A stretch of 64,000 bases of DNA from Mycolicibacterium fluoranthenivorans (GTDB lineage: Bacteria > Actinomycetota > Actinomycetes > Mycobacteriales > Mycobacteriaceae). The notes beneath the pieces were generated by a model that was not told the origin of the DNA, did no database searches, and saw only the letters and a list, made by a program, of their open reading frames with translations. Positions within the stretch are counted from its first letter, which is position 1. Every line of letters begins with the position of its first letter. The DNA lies in the NCBI RefSeq assembly GCF_011758805.1, contig NZ_JAANOW010000005.1:62001-126000 (forward strand), given 5' to 3'. A program made the position numbers and the translations under genes. Positions 34,515 through 42,523 of the stretch are shown piece by piece.

Positions 34515-35262
34515 CGGCGGACTCCAACTCGTCGAGTTCGTTCATGATGGCCTCGTCGCGCTTGCGCTTTCTGTTCATGGAGTCCGCCATCCAACTCAGC
34601 GCCTCTGAACGTTCGATCTGGCAGACTGGATCGCCGCAGTCGCCTTCCCCCCACTGCCTGTGCGGGCAGTAGGCAGAGGAGATGGAATCGTCGCCCAGAA
34701 GGCCACCCGCGTACGTCTCAGAGGACTGAACGTGCTCCGCAATCTGCGAGTTGGTCCATATCGTCACCAATTTCTCCTCGGAAAGCGCCGCCCGAGAAAC
34801 GATTTCGGCAGCGCAATCCACGTCCTGCTTCAGTCGGCGCCAGCAGCAGCCGCAAAAGTACTTCCAGGTGTCTTTCGCCTTAACGGCCATCGCCACATCG
34901 ACAAGTTCAATCAGGTCGTCGATTCGCAGGCCGGCTCTAAGGAGCTGATCAATGTCGGCCTTCCAGCTACCCGGCAGGTCGAAAGTGTCGCCACGCCAGT
35001 TCGTCCAGGTGTTCCATTCGTCTAGGAACGCCGTATGCAACCGAGCTCTTTGCTCGCGGTCCAACGCACGTTCGTCGGCGACGATCTGGAGGGCTTCTGC
35101 CATCGCTTCGGCGGTCCGCGATACCTCCGCGATGAGCGGGGAATCAGTTATCTGTAACGACTCCGGAGGTGTGTACGACTGTGTACGACGTGGAGTCGAC
35201 ACCACTGAATGTCCCTTGGAGACAGTGTTATCTGTAACGGTGTAACCGACGTGAGATCGCAT
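34507..35262 (-). CDS. Replication-associated protein, probable
   Basis: 251 residues from ATG 35262, whose A is shared with the upstream TGA. The middle has a helical domain with VDVAMAVKAKDTWKYFCGCC and WRRLKQ, then a Cys/His segment (YCPHRQWGEGDCGDPVC) that may bind zinc. The C-terminus is basic. This type of protein precedes winged-helix initiators in several actinophages and may act as replisome organiser or helicase loader. The role is inferred. Confidence 0.6.
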   Translation of the reverse strand: MRSHVGYTVTDNTVSKGHSVVSTPRRTQSYTPPESLQITDSPLIAEVSRTAEAMAEALQIVADERALDREQRARLHTAFLDEWNTWTNWRGDTFDLPGSWKADIDQLLRAGLRIDDLIELVDVAMAVKAKDTWKYFCGCCWRRLKQDVDCAAEIVSRAALSEEKLVTIWTNSQIAEHVQSSETYAGGLLGDDSISSAYCPHRQWGEGDCGDPVCQIERSEALSWMADSMNRKRKRDEAIMNELDELESADA

Positions 35263-35540
35263 CAGCCGACTCCGCGTGGCATCATGTAGTACCGGCATCC
35301 GCAACTGCACTCGGCGTGTACTGCTCGGATTTTTCCAGTGGACTCATCGAACGCGGTCACGTTCATGTGCGAACCCTCCATGTGCCCGCACGCAGGGCAG
35401 CGCGACAGCTTGGCCTTCAGGGATTCGGGCATAGATAAGCAGACCGCGTGATGCGGGAGGCCAATCCGACCGCCATTGAGGTCAAACTCCGCCTCGCCCT
35501 CTGGGATATCTTCACCGCACGTTGTGCACTGATCCGCCAT
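35262..35540 (-). CDS. Small zinc-ribbon phage protein
   Basis: 92 residues. ATG 35540 was chosen over GTG 35546 because AGGAGA at 35548-35553 is seven bases upstream of the ATG. It has two zinc pairs, CTTCGED and CPACGHMEG, and a C-terminal CSCGCRYY. Probably binds nucleic acid or protein; function unknown. Confidence 0.68.
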   Translation of the reverse strand: MADQCTTCGEDIPEGEAEFDLNGGRIGLPHHAVCLSMPESLKAKLSRCPACGHMEGSHMNVTAFDESTGKIRAVHAECSCGCRYYMMPRGVG

Positions 35541-35611
35541 TTTCACTTCTCCTAACTTTGAGTTCCTTCGTCGTGCACATGCGAAGCTGATCAGCTGAAG
35601 CCGGACACGCC

Positions 35612-35878
35612 CTACCCATGTGTAATTGGTTGGGACCGTTGGCGATGGGCGCGTCCGTCCGGTTCGTTACAGATAAGCACCGCTGGCATTGACGCCTTGC
35701 CAGCGTTGCAGTCCCTGCAGAGCGTCTGGAGGTTCGATGGATCATCCGACCCGCCCAGTGCGACGGGGATGATGTGGTCGATCTGGAGTTCAACCTCGGG
35801 TGCTCGGCGACCGCACTTTCGGCAGGCCTCACCGTCGCGGGTCAGGATCTCGTATCGGAGACGTTTCGAGACAGCCAT
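35612..35878 (-). CDS. HNH endonuclease
   Basis: 88 residues from ATG 35878. Full HNH core: CRKCGRRAPEVEL, QIDHIIPVALGGSDD, NLQTLCRDCN. It lacks a DNA-binding accessory domain. It lies just downstream of the DnaQ-like exonuclease gene and may be a free-standing homing enzyme or a recombination nuclease. Confidence 0.9.
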   Translation of the reverse strand: MAVSKRLRYEILTRDGEACRKCGRRAPEVELQIDHIIPVALGGSDDPSNLQTLCRDCNAGKASMPAVLICNEPDGRAHRQRSQPITHG

Positions 35879-36469
35879 TTACTTGGTGCCCTGCTTGGTT
35901 CCGATGACGGCGTCCCACTGTGCGACAGTCCATGCGACATCCCCAGCCGCGGTGTGGCGGGCGTAGTCCTCCGCCTTCACGCCGCGGTAAGCGGCGAGTG
36001 CATCGGACTTCCAGGGAGGGCCGTCTGGCGTGTAGAACAACGGGGGCTTACCGTCTAGCCGTGAAGCCGTTGCGAGTGCCCCGAACACGATGCTGGATAT
36101 ATCGAAGGGATGATAGTGGTAGCTCGGTGTCATCCCGTGCTTCACGATCAGCTTGTCGATGCGCGGCAGGTCGAATCCCGGGTTGCACGCGACGACGAGC
36201 GCACCGCGGGTGACGATGTTCATCATGACGGCGGCATCGAATTCTGTTGCCGCGTCGCTACGCACATACCGGTTGAGGTAGTCGTCGACGAACTGCTGCC
36301 CGTGCGGCGCCTTCGCGAGTTCGTCCAGCCAGTGCGCGGGGTCGTGACGGATCCGGAACTCCGTCTTATCCTCACCGCCGGCGGCGAACCGCCTTACCGC
36401 CGCGAAGTCCCACACAGGCGCGTCCGGGTGAAGGCCAAGGGTCTCGGTGTCGATGAAGCAAATATCCAC
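35879..36469 (-). CDS. DnaQ-like 3'-5' exonuclease
   Basis: 196 residues from GTG 36469 with AAAGG upstream; GTG 36487 is an alternative. It carries the DEDD motifs: FIDTETLGL at the start (Asp and Glu), CNPGFDLPRI in the middle, and HTAAGDVAWT near the end (the His and Asp of Exo III). This family proofreads or trims DNA. As a stand-alone protein it may serve replication or recombination near the sliding clamp and RecT. Confidence 0.88.
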   Translation of the reverse strand: MDICFIDTETLGLHPDAPVWDFAAVRRFAAGGEDKTEFRIRHDPAHWLDELAKAPHGQQFVDDYLNRYVRSDAATEFDAAVMMNIVTRGALVVACNPGFDLPRIDKLIVKHGMTPSYHYHPFDISSIVFGALATASRLDGKPPLFYTPDGPPWKSDALAAYRGVKAEDYARHTAAGDVAWTVAQWDAVIGTKQGTK

Positions 36470-36503
36470 TGTATCAATACCTTTCACGCATCGTAACGAG
36501 TCC

Positions 36504-36809
36504 TTATGTAAACCTGGCGGCTTCGCGCTCTACGAACTCCAGAAGCTCTGCAGCACGTTGCTCGGCCTCTGATGGCGGCAGCCCCCGGCCCTTGCAATAC
36601 CGCAGGAGGTCGCGTCGCAGCAGGTCGCGGAAATCTGGCGTTCGCGGAGCGCGTTTACTCTCAAAATTGGATGCATGGCCGCCACCCTGGGCGTTTCCGT
36701 GCCACAGCACGCCGCCCGGTTGAACCTCCACGTATGGGCTGCCCGGATTGATCGTCTCGCCGCAGTCGCAGCGAACGTTGCCCAAGTAGGCATCGTGGCA
36801 GTCGCTCAT
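36504..36809 (-). CDS. Small phage protein with zinc-like Cys motifs
   Basis: 101 residues from ATG 36809 (ATGA overlap). The N-terminus reads MSDCHDAYLGNVRCDCGETI with a C-x-C group, then VLWHGNAQGGGH, and a helical C-terminus. Function unknown. Confidence 0.68.
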   Translation of the reverse strand: MSDCHDAYLGNVRCDCGETINPGSPYVEVQPGGVLWHGNAQGGGHASNFESKRAPRTPDFRDLLRRDLLRYCKGRGLPPSEAEQRAAELLEFVEREAARFT

Positions 36810-37261
36810 GGTGTCCTCTCTGTGCTGATAAGTGGGCGCTGTGGTGCGGCGGGGTTGTTGGCGAGTTCCAGCAATACCGATGCGTGACAGGCGCGTTCGG
36901 GTGGGCACCAGCAGCACAAATCCCGGCCAGCCAACGTGTGGAGTTCGCCGATGATTTGGCCACGCTTGCGCGTCAGGATGGGCGGCAGCTCGGCGCAGGG
37001 CAGTTCCGTCAGGCCGCGGATGTCACCGGTGTCGAGCCATGCCCGGTACAGGGCGACGGCGCGCTCCTGGACGAGGGCGGAGGCATCGGGCCCGCCGGGG
37101 ATGCGGTAGTGCACGTTGATGTCGTCGTGCACGTATACGGACTTGTAGTCGGCGCCGACCTTGAACGGGTTGCCGAACACCGTTGGGCGGCCTACGTAGA
37201 CGGCGCCGGCGGGGATACCAGCCTCCCCGGCACGGCGCTTCCGCTGCACGCGATTAGGCAT
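36806..37261 (-). CDS. DUF4326 domain protein
   Basis: 151 residues from ATG 37261. YVGRPTVFGNPFKVG near residue 22, VALYRAWL in the centre and LCCWCPPERACHASVLLELAN near the end define DUF4326. The domain is found in phages and bacteria, often near nucleotide or nucleic acid modification genes. The biochemical role is not established as far as I know. It overlaps the ASCH gene by eight bases. Confidence 0.88.
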   Translation of the reverse strand: MPNRVQRKRRAGEAGIPAGAVYVGRPTVFGNPFKVGADYKSVYVHDDINVHYRIPGGPDASALVQERAVALYRAWLDTGDIRGLTELPCAELPPILTRKRGQIIGELHTLAGRDLCCWCPPERACHASVLLELANNPAAPQRPLISTERTP

Positions 37262-37733
37262 TGAGCACCGCCGCGTTGATACGGGCGATCACGTCTGCGG
37301 GTGGTGTCCAGAGTCCGAGCGCGCCACGACACGGGATGCCGGGGTCGGTCACCGGGTTGGTGCTGATCGGTCGCGGGTTGGCCAGGACAAGGTGGTACGC
37401 ATCGCGCTCTGCCCACGATCCGCAGCAGGGGGTTGGCGGCCCGACCAGCGCGAGGCCTTCCCTTCGGGTTAAGCAGGCATGGGCATAGTGCACATCGACG
37501 AGATCAACGACTCCGAGGATGACGCCGTAGTCGAACACCCGCGGCGCGGTCACCCACTCGGGCGCATGCTTCGGCAGCCGGCGAAGCGCCTCCTCGTCCG
37601 CCTTCAGCCCGGCGTGGATCGCGACGGGTCCGCGGTACTTGCCGGCGATGTTGCGGGTGCGGTTCTCGATGTTCTTTCCCTGGTTGATGATCTGCCAGGC
37701 CCACGGCTGGCGGACTGTGATGGCGCGGATCAT
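37254..37733 (-). CDS. ASCH domain protein
   Basis: 159 residues from ATG 37733. AITVRQPWAWQIINQGKNIE and NRT then YRGPVAIHAG are the ASCH/PUA-like signature. The C-terminal CCGSWAERDAYHLVLANPR is also typical. ASCH proteins bind RNA or modified nucleotides; one bacterial member hydrolyses acetylated cytidine. It directly precedes DUF4326. Confidence 0.88.
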   Translation of the reverse strand: MIRAITVRQPWAWQIINQGKNIENRTRNIAGKYRGPVAIHAGLKADEEALRRLPKHAPEWVTAPRVFDYGVILGVVDLVDVHYAHACLTRREGLALVGPPTPCCGSWAERDAYHLVLANPRPISTNPVTDPGIPCRGALGLWTPPADVIARINAAVLNA

Positions 37734-38074
37734 GCGGCTTCCTCGATTCCGCCGTCATCGTCGAGCAGCACCAGGCGCCGCGCCCCCAATACCCGGTCGA
37801 ACCGCGACACCTTCACATCCGCCGGCACCCTCCGGTCACCACGCGGGATCGTCCACCCCTCAGTGATCGATTCCTCCGGGTGCTCGGTGACCCAGCCGTG
37901 GCAGCCGGTGGTGCCGGATCCGCAGAGCAGCATCAGATTCGATAGGGTGTCCAGGCGGCCTTGGGATCGGTTGCGTCGGTGGTGGGCGTTGTTGGCGCCC
38001 CAGATGCCGCAGATTTCGCAGCAGCCATGAGCGCGTTCATACAGCTGCGCCCGGGTCTTCGTCGCCACACTCAT
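37730..38074 (-). CDS. HNH endonuclease
   Basis: 114 residues from ATG 38074. The HNH core is CCEICGIWGANNAHHRRNRS, then LMLLCGSGTTGCHGWVTEHP. The remaining 45 residues are beta-rich. This protein type is widespread in mycobacteriophage early regions. Coupled (ATGA) to both neighbours. Confidence 0.88.
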   Translation of the reverse strand: MSVATKTRAQLYERAHGCCEICGIWGANNAHHRRNRSQGRLDTLSNLMLLCGSGTTGCHGWVTEHPEESITEGWTIPRGDRRVPADVKVSRFDRVLGARRLVLLDDDGGIEEAA

Positions 38075-38481
38075 GACGCGGCTTTCTCTTCTGACTCAGC
38101 CTTCGGGAAGTCGTCGACGATGAGCCTTCTGCGCCACGACTCGGCGTGGATGACGTCCCACCGCTCGATGTGCGAGACGGTGGTCTTGTTGATGTCGGCG
38201 TCGTCGAGGTAGGTGATGTTCCATCGGAGGCTTCCGTCATCGCGCTGTTCACGAACGGCGATGGAGCCGGCGTCTGACCGCCGGATCATGCCGGCCGGGT
38301 CGCCGCACCTCTGTTGGTTCAGGGCCGCCATGGCGCCTTCGATGACGTTGCGCGCCGTCTTGTAGGAGTCCGAAGACGTTCCGCTGATCTCTAGTCTTGC
38401 CGCTTCTCGGAGGGTGGAAATGTCTTTGTACGTCAGGAGTATTTGTCCCGGAACGGGTTTCAGCTCGGCCATCGTCGTCAC
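38071..38481 (-). CDS. Phage protein of unknown function
   Basis: 136 residues from GTG 38481 (GTGA overlap, GGACGAG upstream); ATG 38472 is an alternative. Helical first half (DISTLREAARLEISGTS), beta-rich second half. No domain recognised. Confidence 0.65.
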   Translation of the reverse strand: MTTMAELKPVPGQILLTYKDISTLREAARLEISGTSSDSYKTARNVIEGAMAALNQQRCGDPAGMIRRSDAGSIAVREQRDDGSLRWNITYLDDADINKTTVSHIERWDVIHAESWRRRLIVDDFPKAESEEKAAS

Positions 38482-38780
38482 GCTCGTCCGGCGTTGGCGA
38501 CGACAGGCTGCCAGTCGGATTGCATGGTTTGGACTTGACGGCTGACGACGTGGACGGTGTCGGCGATCTCGGGGGCGTTGAGATTCCGGTAGATGCTCTG
38601 GATTCGTTCGACCGTCTCGGCGGCGGACTTCGCGGTCAGGAATACGCATCCCTGCCCGGTGCCATCGGCGGGCGACCGCGTCGGCACCTCGTCGATGATG
38701 CTGTCGCCGAATCCACCGACGTAGCCGCGGTCTCCGATCTTGACGGCGTACTCGGTGTGAGTGATGACAACTGGCGCCAT
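38478..38780 (-). CDS. Phage protein of unknown function
   Basis: 100 residues from ATG 38780. The pattern EYAVKIGDRGYVGGFG near residue 10, then FLTAKSAAETVERI, suggests a small alpha/beta protein. It is separated by one base from a 30-codon frame upstream. Confidence 0.66.
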   Translation of the reverse strand: MAPVVITHTEYAVKIGDRGYVGGFGDSIIDEVPTRSPADGTGQGCVFLTAKSAAETVERIQSIYRNLNAPEIADTVHVVSRQVQTMQSDWQPVVANAGRA

Positions 38781-38781
38781 G

Positions 38782-38874
38782 TCAGTCAGTCCTCTCGTCG
38801 GTGTTGTCCTGGCTGCGGTCGCAGACGCAGGGGTCGGTGATCATGGGGACATCACCCCACTGGGCGCACCTCAT
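38782..38874 (-). CDS. Very small Cys-containing protein, 30 residues
   Basis: The frame starts at ATG 38874, overlapping the sliding clamp stop (ATGA), and ends one base before the next ATG, so it fits perfectly into the coupled operon. Residues include DPCVCDRSQ and an acidic tail. Too short to place in a family. Confidence 0.5.
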   Translation of the reverse strand: MRCAQWGDVPMITDPCVCDRSQDNTDERTD

Positions 38875-40022
38875 CGGCGGGCCCCGTAGATGCCGCCGAC
38901 CAAAGCGATGGTGTCGGTGTCCGGCTGGGCGAGGTTCTCGTCGATCTCCCCCGGGTGCAGGTGCAGATGCAGCCCTTCGGGGCGGAACGCCAACGTGACC
39001 ATCGGGTCGTCGATGATGGCCAGGGCGGCGTGCAGGCGCCGGCTCGACACTGCGATCTTGCGGTGCCCGCCGTGATGAGTCACCTGCAGCTCGTCCGAGA
39101 TGTTGCCCGTGGCGCTGTGGGTGGTGGTCACTGAGAGGAGGCCGTCGTCGACATCCAGGTCGACCTGGGCGACGAGGTCGTCGGCGATCGACATGGCCCG
39201 CTTCAGCATTGACTGCAGCGCTTCCACGGGGATGGTGGCGGTGGCGAAGAACTGCGGCCAGGCCATGATCCGGCCGGTGTCCGGGAAGCGTTCCTTCTCC
39301 TCCAGTTCCAGGACGCGGGTCATGACGGTGGTGGATTTGGTGCGCAAACCGAACATGGATCCGTTGAACAGGACCTCCACGTCGCCGGTGGTGTGGTCGG
39401 AGAGGGCTTTGATGGTGGCCAAGACGTCGGCGGCCGCGACGCTGATCTCCTTGTCCTCGTGCCCGGACCACGGGATCCTTCGGTTGCCGATGATGTAGCG
39501 GTCTGTCGCGCGCAGGGTGATCTGGTCGGGTGTGCATAGCATGTTCAAGGCGGCGAGGTTCGCGGGAAGGACATCGTTGGAGGCGAACCCGCCCACCACC
39601 TTCACGGCCTCGGTGAACAGATCGCGGTCGACCGTTCCGATCAGATCCTCGCTGGCCATGGCGGGTAGGTGCGGGTAGTCCTGCACCTGCATCATCGGGA
39701 GCTGGAAGACGGTGCGCCCAGCAGCAATCAACAGCTGGTTGCCGTCCACCGTGACCGTGGTTTCGGTGTCCTTCTTCGGGAGGTTCCCGGCCACCGCGCC
39801 CAGCAGCCGGCCGGACACGAGAACTGTGTCGGTGTCCATCACATCCGCCGGGACCACCCGAACGGTGGCGCGGTCGTAGTTGAAGCTCGACAGGGTGACG
39901 GTGCCGATCTGCGCTTCGATCAGGACACCACCCATGACGGGTGATGTGGATTTCGTTGCGATTGAACTGATCGCAGCGTTGATCGCGTCGGCCAGGGCCG
40001 CGGAGTTGATGCCGAATTTCAC
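38871..40022 (-). CDS. dnaN: DNA polymerase sliding clamp (beta subunit)
   Basis: 383 residues from ATG 40022, close to the about 400 of host DnaN. The three-domain clamp pattern is visible: AALADAINAAISSIATKST at the start, AGRTVFQLPMMQVQDYPHLP at residue 100, and ALRATDRYIIGNR-like LRATDRYIIGNRRIPW. It suggests that the phage loads its own processivity factor, perhaps to hold host or phage polymerase or exonuclease at the fork. Confidence 0.93.
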   Translation of the reverse strand: MKFGINSAALADAINAAISSIATKSTSPVMGGVLIEAQIGTVTLSSFNYDRATVRVVPADVMDTDTVLVSGRLLGAVAGNLPKKDTETTVTVDGNQLLIAAGRTVFQLPMMQVQDYPHLPAMASEDLIGTVDRDLFTEAVKVVGGFASNDVLPANLAALNMLCTPDQITLRATDRYIIGNRRIPWSGHEDKEISVAAADVLATIKALSDHTTGDVEVLFNGSMFGLRTKSTTVMTRVLELEEKERFPDTGRIMAWPQFFATATIPVEALQSMLKRAMSIADDLVAQVDLDVDDGLLSVTTTHSATGNISDELQVTHHGGHRKIAVSSRRLHAALAIIDDPMVTLAFRPEGLHLHLHPGEIDENLAQPDTDTIALVGGIYGARR

Positions 40023-40228
40023 AAGTCCACCCCAGCCCTGTTGAACAGGTCGATTGCGTCGTCCTCGGTGAGGATGAAGACGCGGGCGCCGGGTCGGAAG
40101 TCGTAGGCCGACAAGCCTGGCGGGAAGTCGCCGGTGATGAGAACCTGGCTGGGTTCGGAAACCGAGATTTCGCCGTGCGCGGTGGCTTCGCCGCGCAGAT
40201 AGGTGAGTGTGGGGTGATCTGCAGTCAT
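40019..40228 (-). CDS. Small phage protein of unknown function
   Basis: 69 residues from ATG 40228 with AGAAGG seven bases upstream. ATG 40261 overlaps the methyltransferase stop (ATGA) and is an alternative start. VLITGDFPPGLSAYDFRPGA is in the middle. It overlaps the clamp gene by four bases. Confidence 0.65.
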   Translation of the reverse strand: MTADHPTLTYLRGEATAHGEISVSEPSQVLITGDFPPGLSAYDFRPGARVFILTEDDAIDLFNRAGVDL

Positions 40229-40257
40229 GGTCATGCCTTCTGATCGACGTTGAATGG

Positions 40258-41538
40258 TCATGCCGCGCATCCGATTACGGGGAGCAGCTGGTGGAGTGCG
40301 GCGACGGCTTGCTGCGGGCACACGCCGTTGCCGATGATGCGGAGCTGGTCGTTGCGGGAGATCCCAGGCACATCAGTAACCCAGCCGACAGGCCAGCCCA
40401 TCATCCACTCAGGGAAGGCGGGTGCGAGGCGGGGATTGCCTTTAGTGTTGGGCTCTGTCGGCGACGGGGCGGGCCGAGTCAAGTACTCCCAGCGGCGGAT
40501 CGAGGGCTCGTATCTGCCCCAGTTCGAACCGATTTCACGAGTCGCACGGGCGCACAGCGTGACGAGGTCGTCGCCGCCCGATCCGTCGCGCGCTGCGCGC
40601 GCAAAGTCGGGACCACGTTCGGCGTCGGCGGCGGCCGGAGTCGGCAAGTAGTGCTCGATTGCCCCGAGAGCTGGGGACTTCCGAGAGTGCTCGCTGGGCG
40701 AATCGTTGCGCTTGTGGTCGGTGGACTTCGGCGTAGGGAGCAGGGCTACATCTGCATCACTGCGCTGGGCAACATCAGGTCGCCCGCCGATCCCCTCTGA
40801 TTCGGCCCGCCCTTGGTCCCATCCGTCGCTCGCGGCGTCGGAAGAAGATGGCTTCCCAGCACCTCCGCTAACGAGCCATTGCCGTCGGCTACGTGCTGCC
40901 TTGCCGCTGGCGCCGTCATTGAGGCGTTGCCGTCCATAGCCCTCGGCGTCGGCAGGGTGGGCGAGCATAAAGACGCGCTCCCGCTGGTGGGGGGCTCCGA
41001 CACTGGCAGCGGAAACAGTTGCCCACTGCGCGTCATACCCGAGGTCGGCCAGGTCTCCGAGAACGGCGCCGGCTGCTCGGAGAGCAGATCCACCTGCCCC
41101 GTCTCCCACAGTTGCGTCTGCGGATTCCACTCCGCGATGGGCTTCGGCACTGAGCAGTCCTCTCACATTCTCGATCACCACAAACTTGGGCCGCAGCGCG
41201 GCAATAGCGTTGGCGTACATGGCCCACAACCCAGATCGGGTTTCCGGACCGAGGCCCGCACGCCTACCAGCAGCAGAAACGTCCTGGCACGGGAACCCGC
41301 CGCACAACACATCAACCGGCGGGATGGCAGCCCAGTTCACGGATGTGATGTCGCCGAGGTTCGGCGCATCCGGGAACCGATGCCGGAGCACCTTGCCCGC
41401 AGGGTTCATCCGAGGATGGCCCTTCTCGTCGTGCAGGATCTCCAGCTCGCACTGCCACGAGACCTTCCCGCCGAACACCTGCTCCACGGCCATATCCAGG
41501 CCGCCAGCACCCGAGAACAACGATCCGATGCTCAGCAT
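40258..41538 (-). CDS. DNA cytosine-5 methyltransferase
   Basis: 426 residues from ATG 41538. Conserved motifs are I (LFSGAGGLDMA, residues 7-17), IV with catalytic Cys84 (GGFPCQDVS), VI (ENVR, 123-126), VIII (QRERVF, 185-190) and X (IIGNGVCPQQAV near 405). The region between VIII and X includes the target recognition part, with LLPTPKSTD-type segments. A second reading frame spans residues about 130-264. It probably protects phage DNA from host restriction. No matching restriction gene is seen. Confidence 0.95.
   Translation of the reverse strand: MLSIGSLFSGAGGLDMAVEQVFGGKVSWQCELEILHDEKGHPRMNPAGKVLRHRFPDAPNLGDITSVNWAAIPPVDVLCGGFPCQDVSAAGRRAGLGPETRSGLWAMYANAIAALRPKFVVIENVRGLLSAEAHRGVESADATVGDGAGGSALRAAGAVLGDLADLGYDAQWATVSAASVGAPHQRERVFMLAHPADAEGYGRQRLNDGASGKAARSRRQWLVSGGAGKPSSSDAASDGWDQGRAESEGIGGRPDVAQRSDADVALLPTPKSTDHKRNDSPSEHSRKSPALGAIEHYLPTPAAADAERGPDFARAARDGSGGDDLVTLCARATREIGSNWGRYEPSIRRWEYLTRPAPSPTEPNTKGNPRLAPAFPEWMMGWPVGWVTDVPGISRNDQLRIIGNGVCPQQAVAALHQLLPVIGCAA
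40746..41150 (-). CDS. Nested gene inside the methyltransferase gene, +1 frame
   Basis: 134 residues from GTG 41150, with GAGAGGA eight bases upstream, lying wholly inside the methyltransferase gene in another frame. The product starts PKPIAEWNPQTQLWETGQVD, then FSETWPTSGMTRSGQLFPLP, then two PTPRA-DG segments. This is the pattern of a phage protein type that I know as separate genes near phage methyltransferases. The methyltransferase frame carries its own conserved motifs over the same bases, so both frames look functional. Function unknown, perhaps an accessory to DNA recognition. Confidence 0.6.
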   Translation of the reverse strand: MPKPIAEWNPQTQLWETGQVDLLSEQPAPFSETWPTSGMTRSGQLFPLPVSEPPTSGSASLCSPTLPTPRAMDGNASMTAPAARQHVADGNGSLAEVLGSHLLPTPRATDGTKGGPNQRGSAGDLMLPSAVMQM

Positions 41539-41924
41539 GGGTAGTGAGGCATCAGTTCGTCGGCGCGCAGCGTGTCGAGCTGCCCACCGGGAGTGCCTTG
41601 GAAAGTGACCAAGACGCCGGGGCCTCCGAGTTCGAAGATCCAGTCCATGCAGCCGCCGCACGGTGTGAATCGGTCACGCTCGGCAGCGATGACGATCGCG
41701 ACGGCGGGGCCGTCGCCGGCGGATGTCATCGTGGTGAGGGCGTTGACTTCGGCGTGTACGTCGTGGGCACGGAACTTGTGCTCGACGTTGCAGCCCGTGT
41801 AGATCCAGCCCCGCCCGGACCAGACCGCCGCGCCGACGGCCGTCTTACCGATCAGTCGGGCGTTCGCGCGGGTCTCCCATGCGGCTTCCGCCAGCACGGT
41901 CCACTGCGCATCGGTGATCGTCAT
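41532..41924 (-). CDS. Cytidine deaminase
   Basis: 130 residues from ATG 41924. Zinc motifs are HAEVNAL (in place of the common CAE) and PCGGCMDW, with TGCNVEH upstream as in cytidine deaminases. It converts cytidine or deoxycytidine to uridine forms, feeding thymidine synthesis. It overlaps the methyltransferase start by seven bases, which links cytosine metabolism and DNA methylation in one transcript. Confidence 0.9.
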   Translation of the reverse strand: MTITDAQWTVLAEAAWETRANARLIGKTAVGAAVWSGRGWIYTGCNVEHKFRAHDVHAEVNALTTMTSAGDGPAVAIVIAAERDRFTPCGGCMDWIFELGGPGVLVTFQGTPGGQLDTLRADELMPHYPC

Positions 41925-42523
41925 ACCTGGTGCCTTTCGAGGATCTCGCGGACCCGCAGCAGCGGGTATTCGACGTACTCGGTGTCGGCGGCCGCTGTGA
42001 CCGTGGCATCCATGGCGGGGTTGTCTCCACCGACCACGACATGGAAGGCGCTGCTGGGCGTGTATTCATCGGGATATCGCCCGTACGCACTGCCCTTCCA
42101 CTGGATGAGGTCACCGTCGGCGCTGGCGAAGCATTCGGGGCCGATCACCGTGGTGCCGTTCAACCCGGTGTGCGGGTATGCCTGACGTAGGAGTTCGTCG
42201 GCTTCCCCGTCACGTACCAGGTAGACACTGGACTCCTGCCCGTACTGCAGCCGGATGGCATGCTCGGCGTCAGCGCGATTGAAGTACCGTTCGCCCTGGC
42301 CGACGATCTCGTGGTTTCCGCCCTTGGCGTTCCAGCGGAACGGCTGGAATCGCTGCAGGTAGTCGCGGTACGCGGCCTCGATCAGTTGCTGCTGACCGCC
42401 GGTGAGACCATGGAACCCACCGTCCCGTCGAAAGTCGACGCCGGGGTGATCCTCGGCCCACGGGCCGAACGCAAGCGGTTGTTCTTCGATCAACTCGACG
42501 TACACGGTCGGGATGTCGGTCAT
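41921..42523 (-). CDS. Phage protein of unknown function
   Basis: 200 residues from ATG 42523 (ATGA with RecT gene). PFGPW-type start (AFGPWAEDHPGVDFRRD), a central NHEIVGQGERYFNRADAEHA, and a C-terminal VREILERH. The first 75 residues may be a small adaptor domain. No enzyme motif is recognised. Confidence 0.68.
   Translation of the reverse strand: MTDIPTVYVELIEEQPLAFGPWAEDHPGVDFRRDGGFHGLTGGQQQLIEAAYRDYLQRFQPFRWNAKGGNHEIVGQGERYFNRADAEHAIRLQYGQESSVYLVRDGEADELLRQAYPHTGLNGTTVIGPECFASADGDLIQWKGSAYGRYPDEYTPSSAFHVVVGGDNPAMDATVTAAADTEYVEYPLLRVREILERHQV

Noticed and set aside
38782..39537. Minus-strand 251-codon frame over the sliding clamp gene
   Set aside because: Pro, Arg and His rich shadow of the clamp gene. 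Only the separate small frame 38782-38874, which ends at the same stop, fits the operon pattern.
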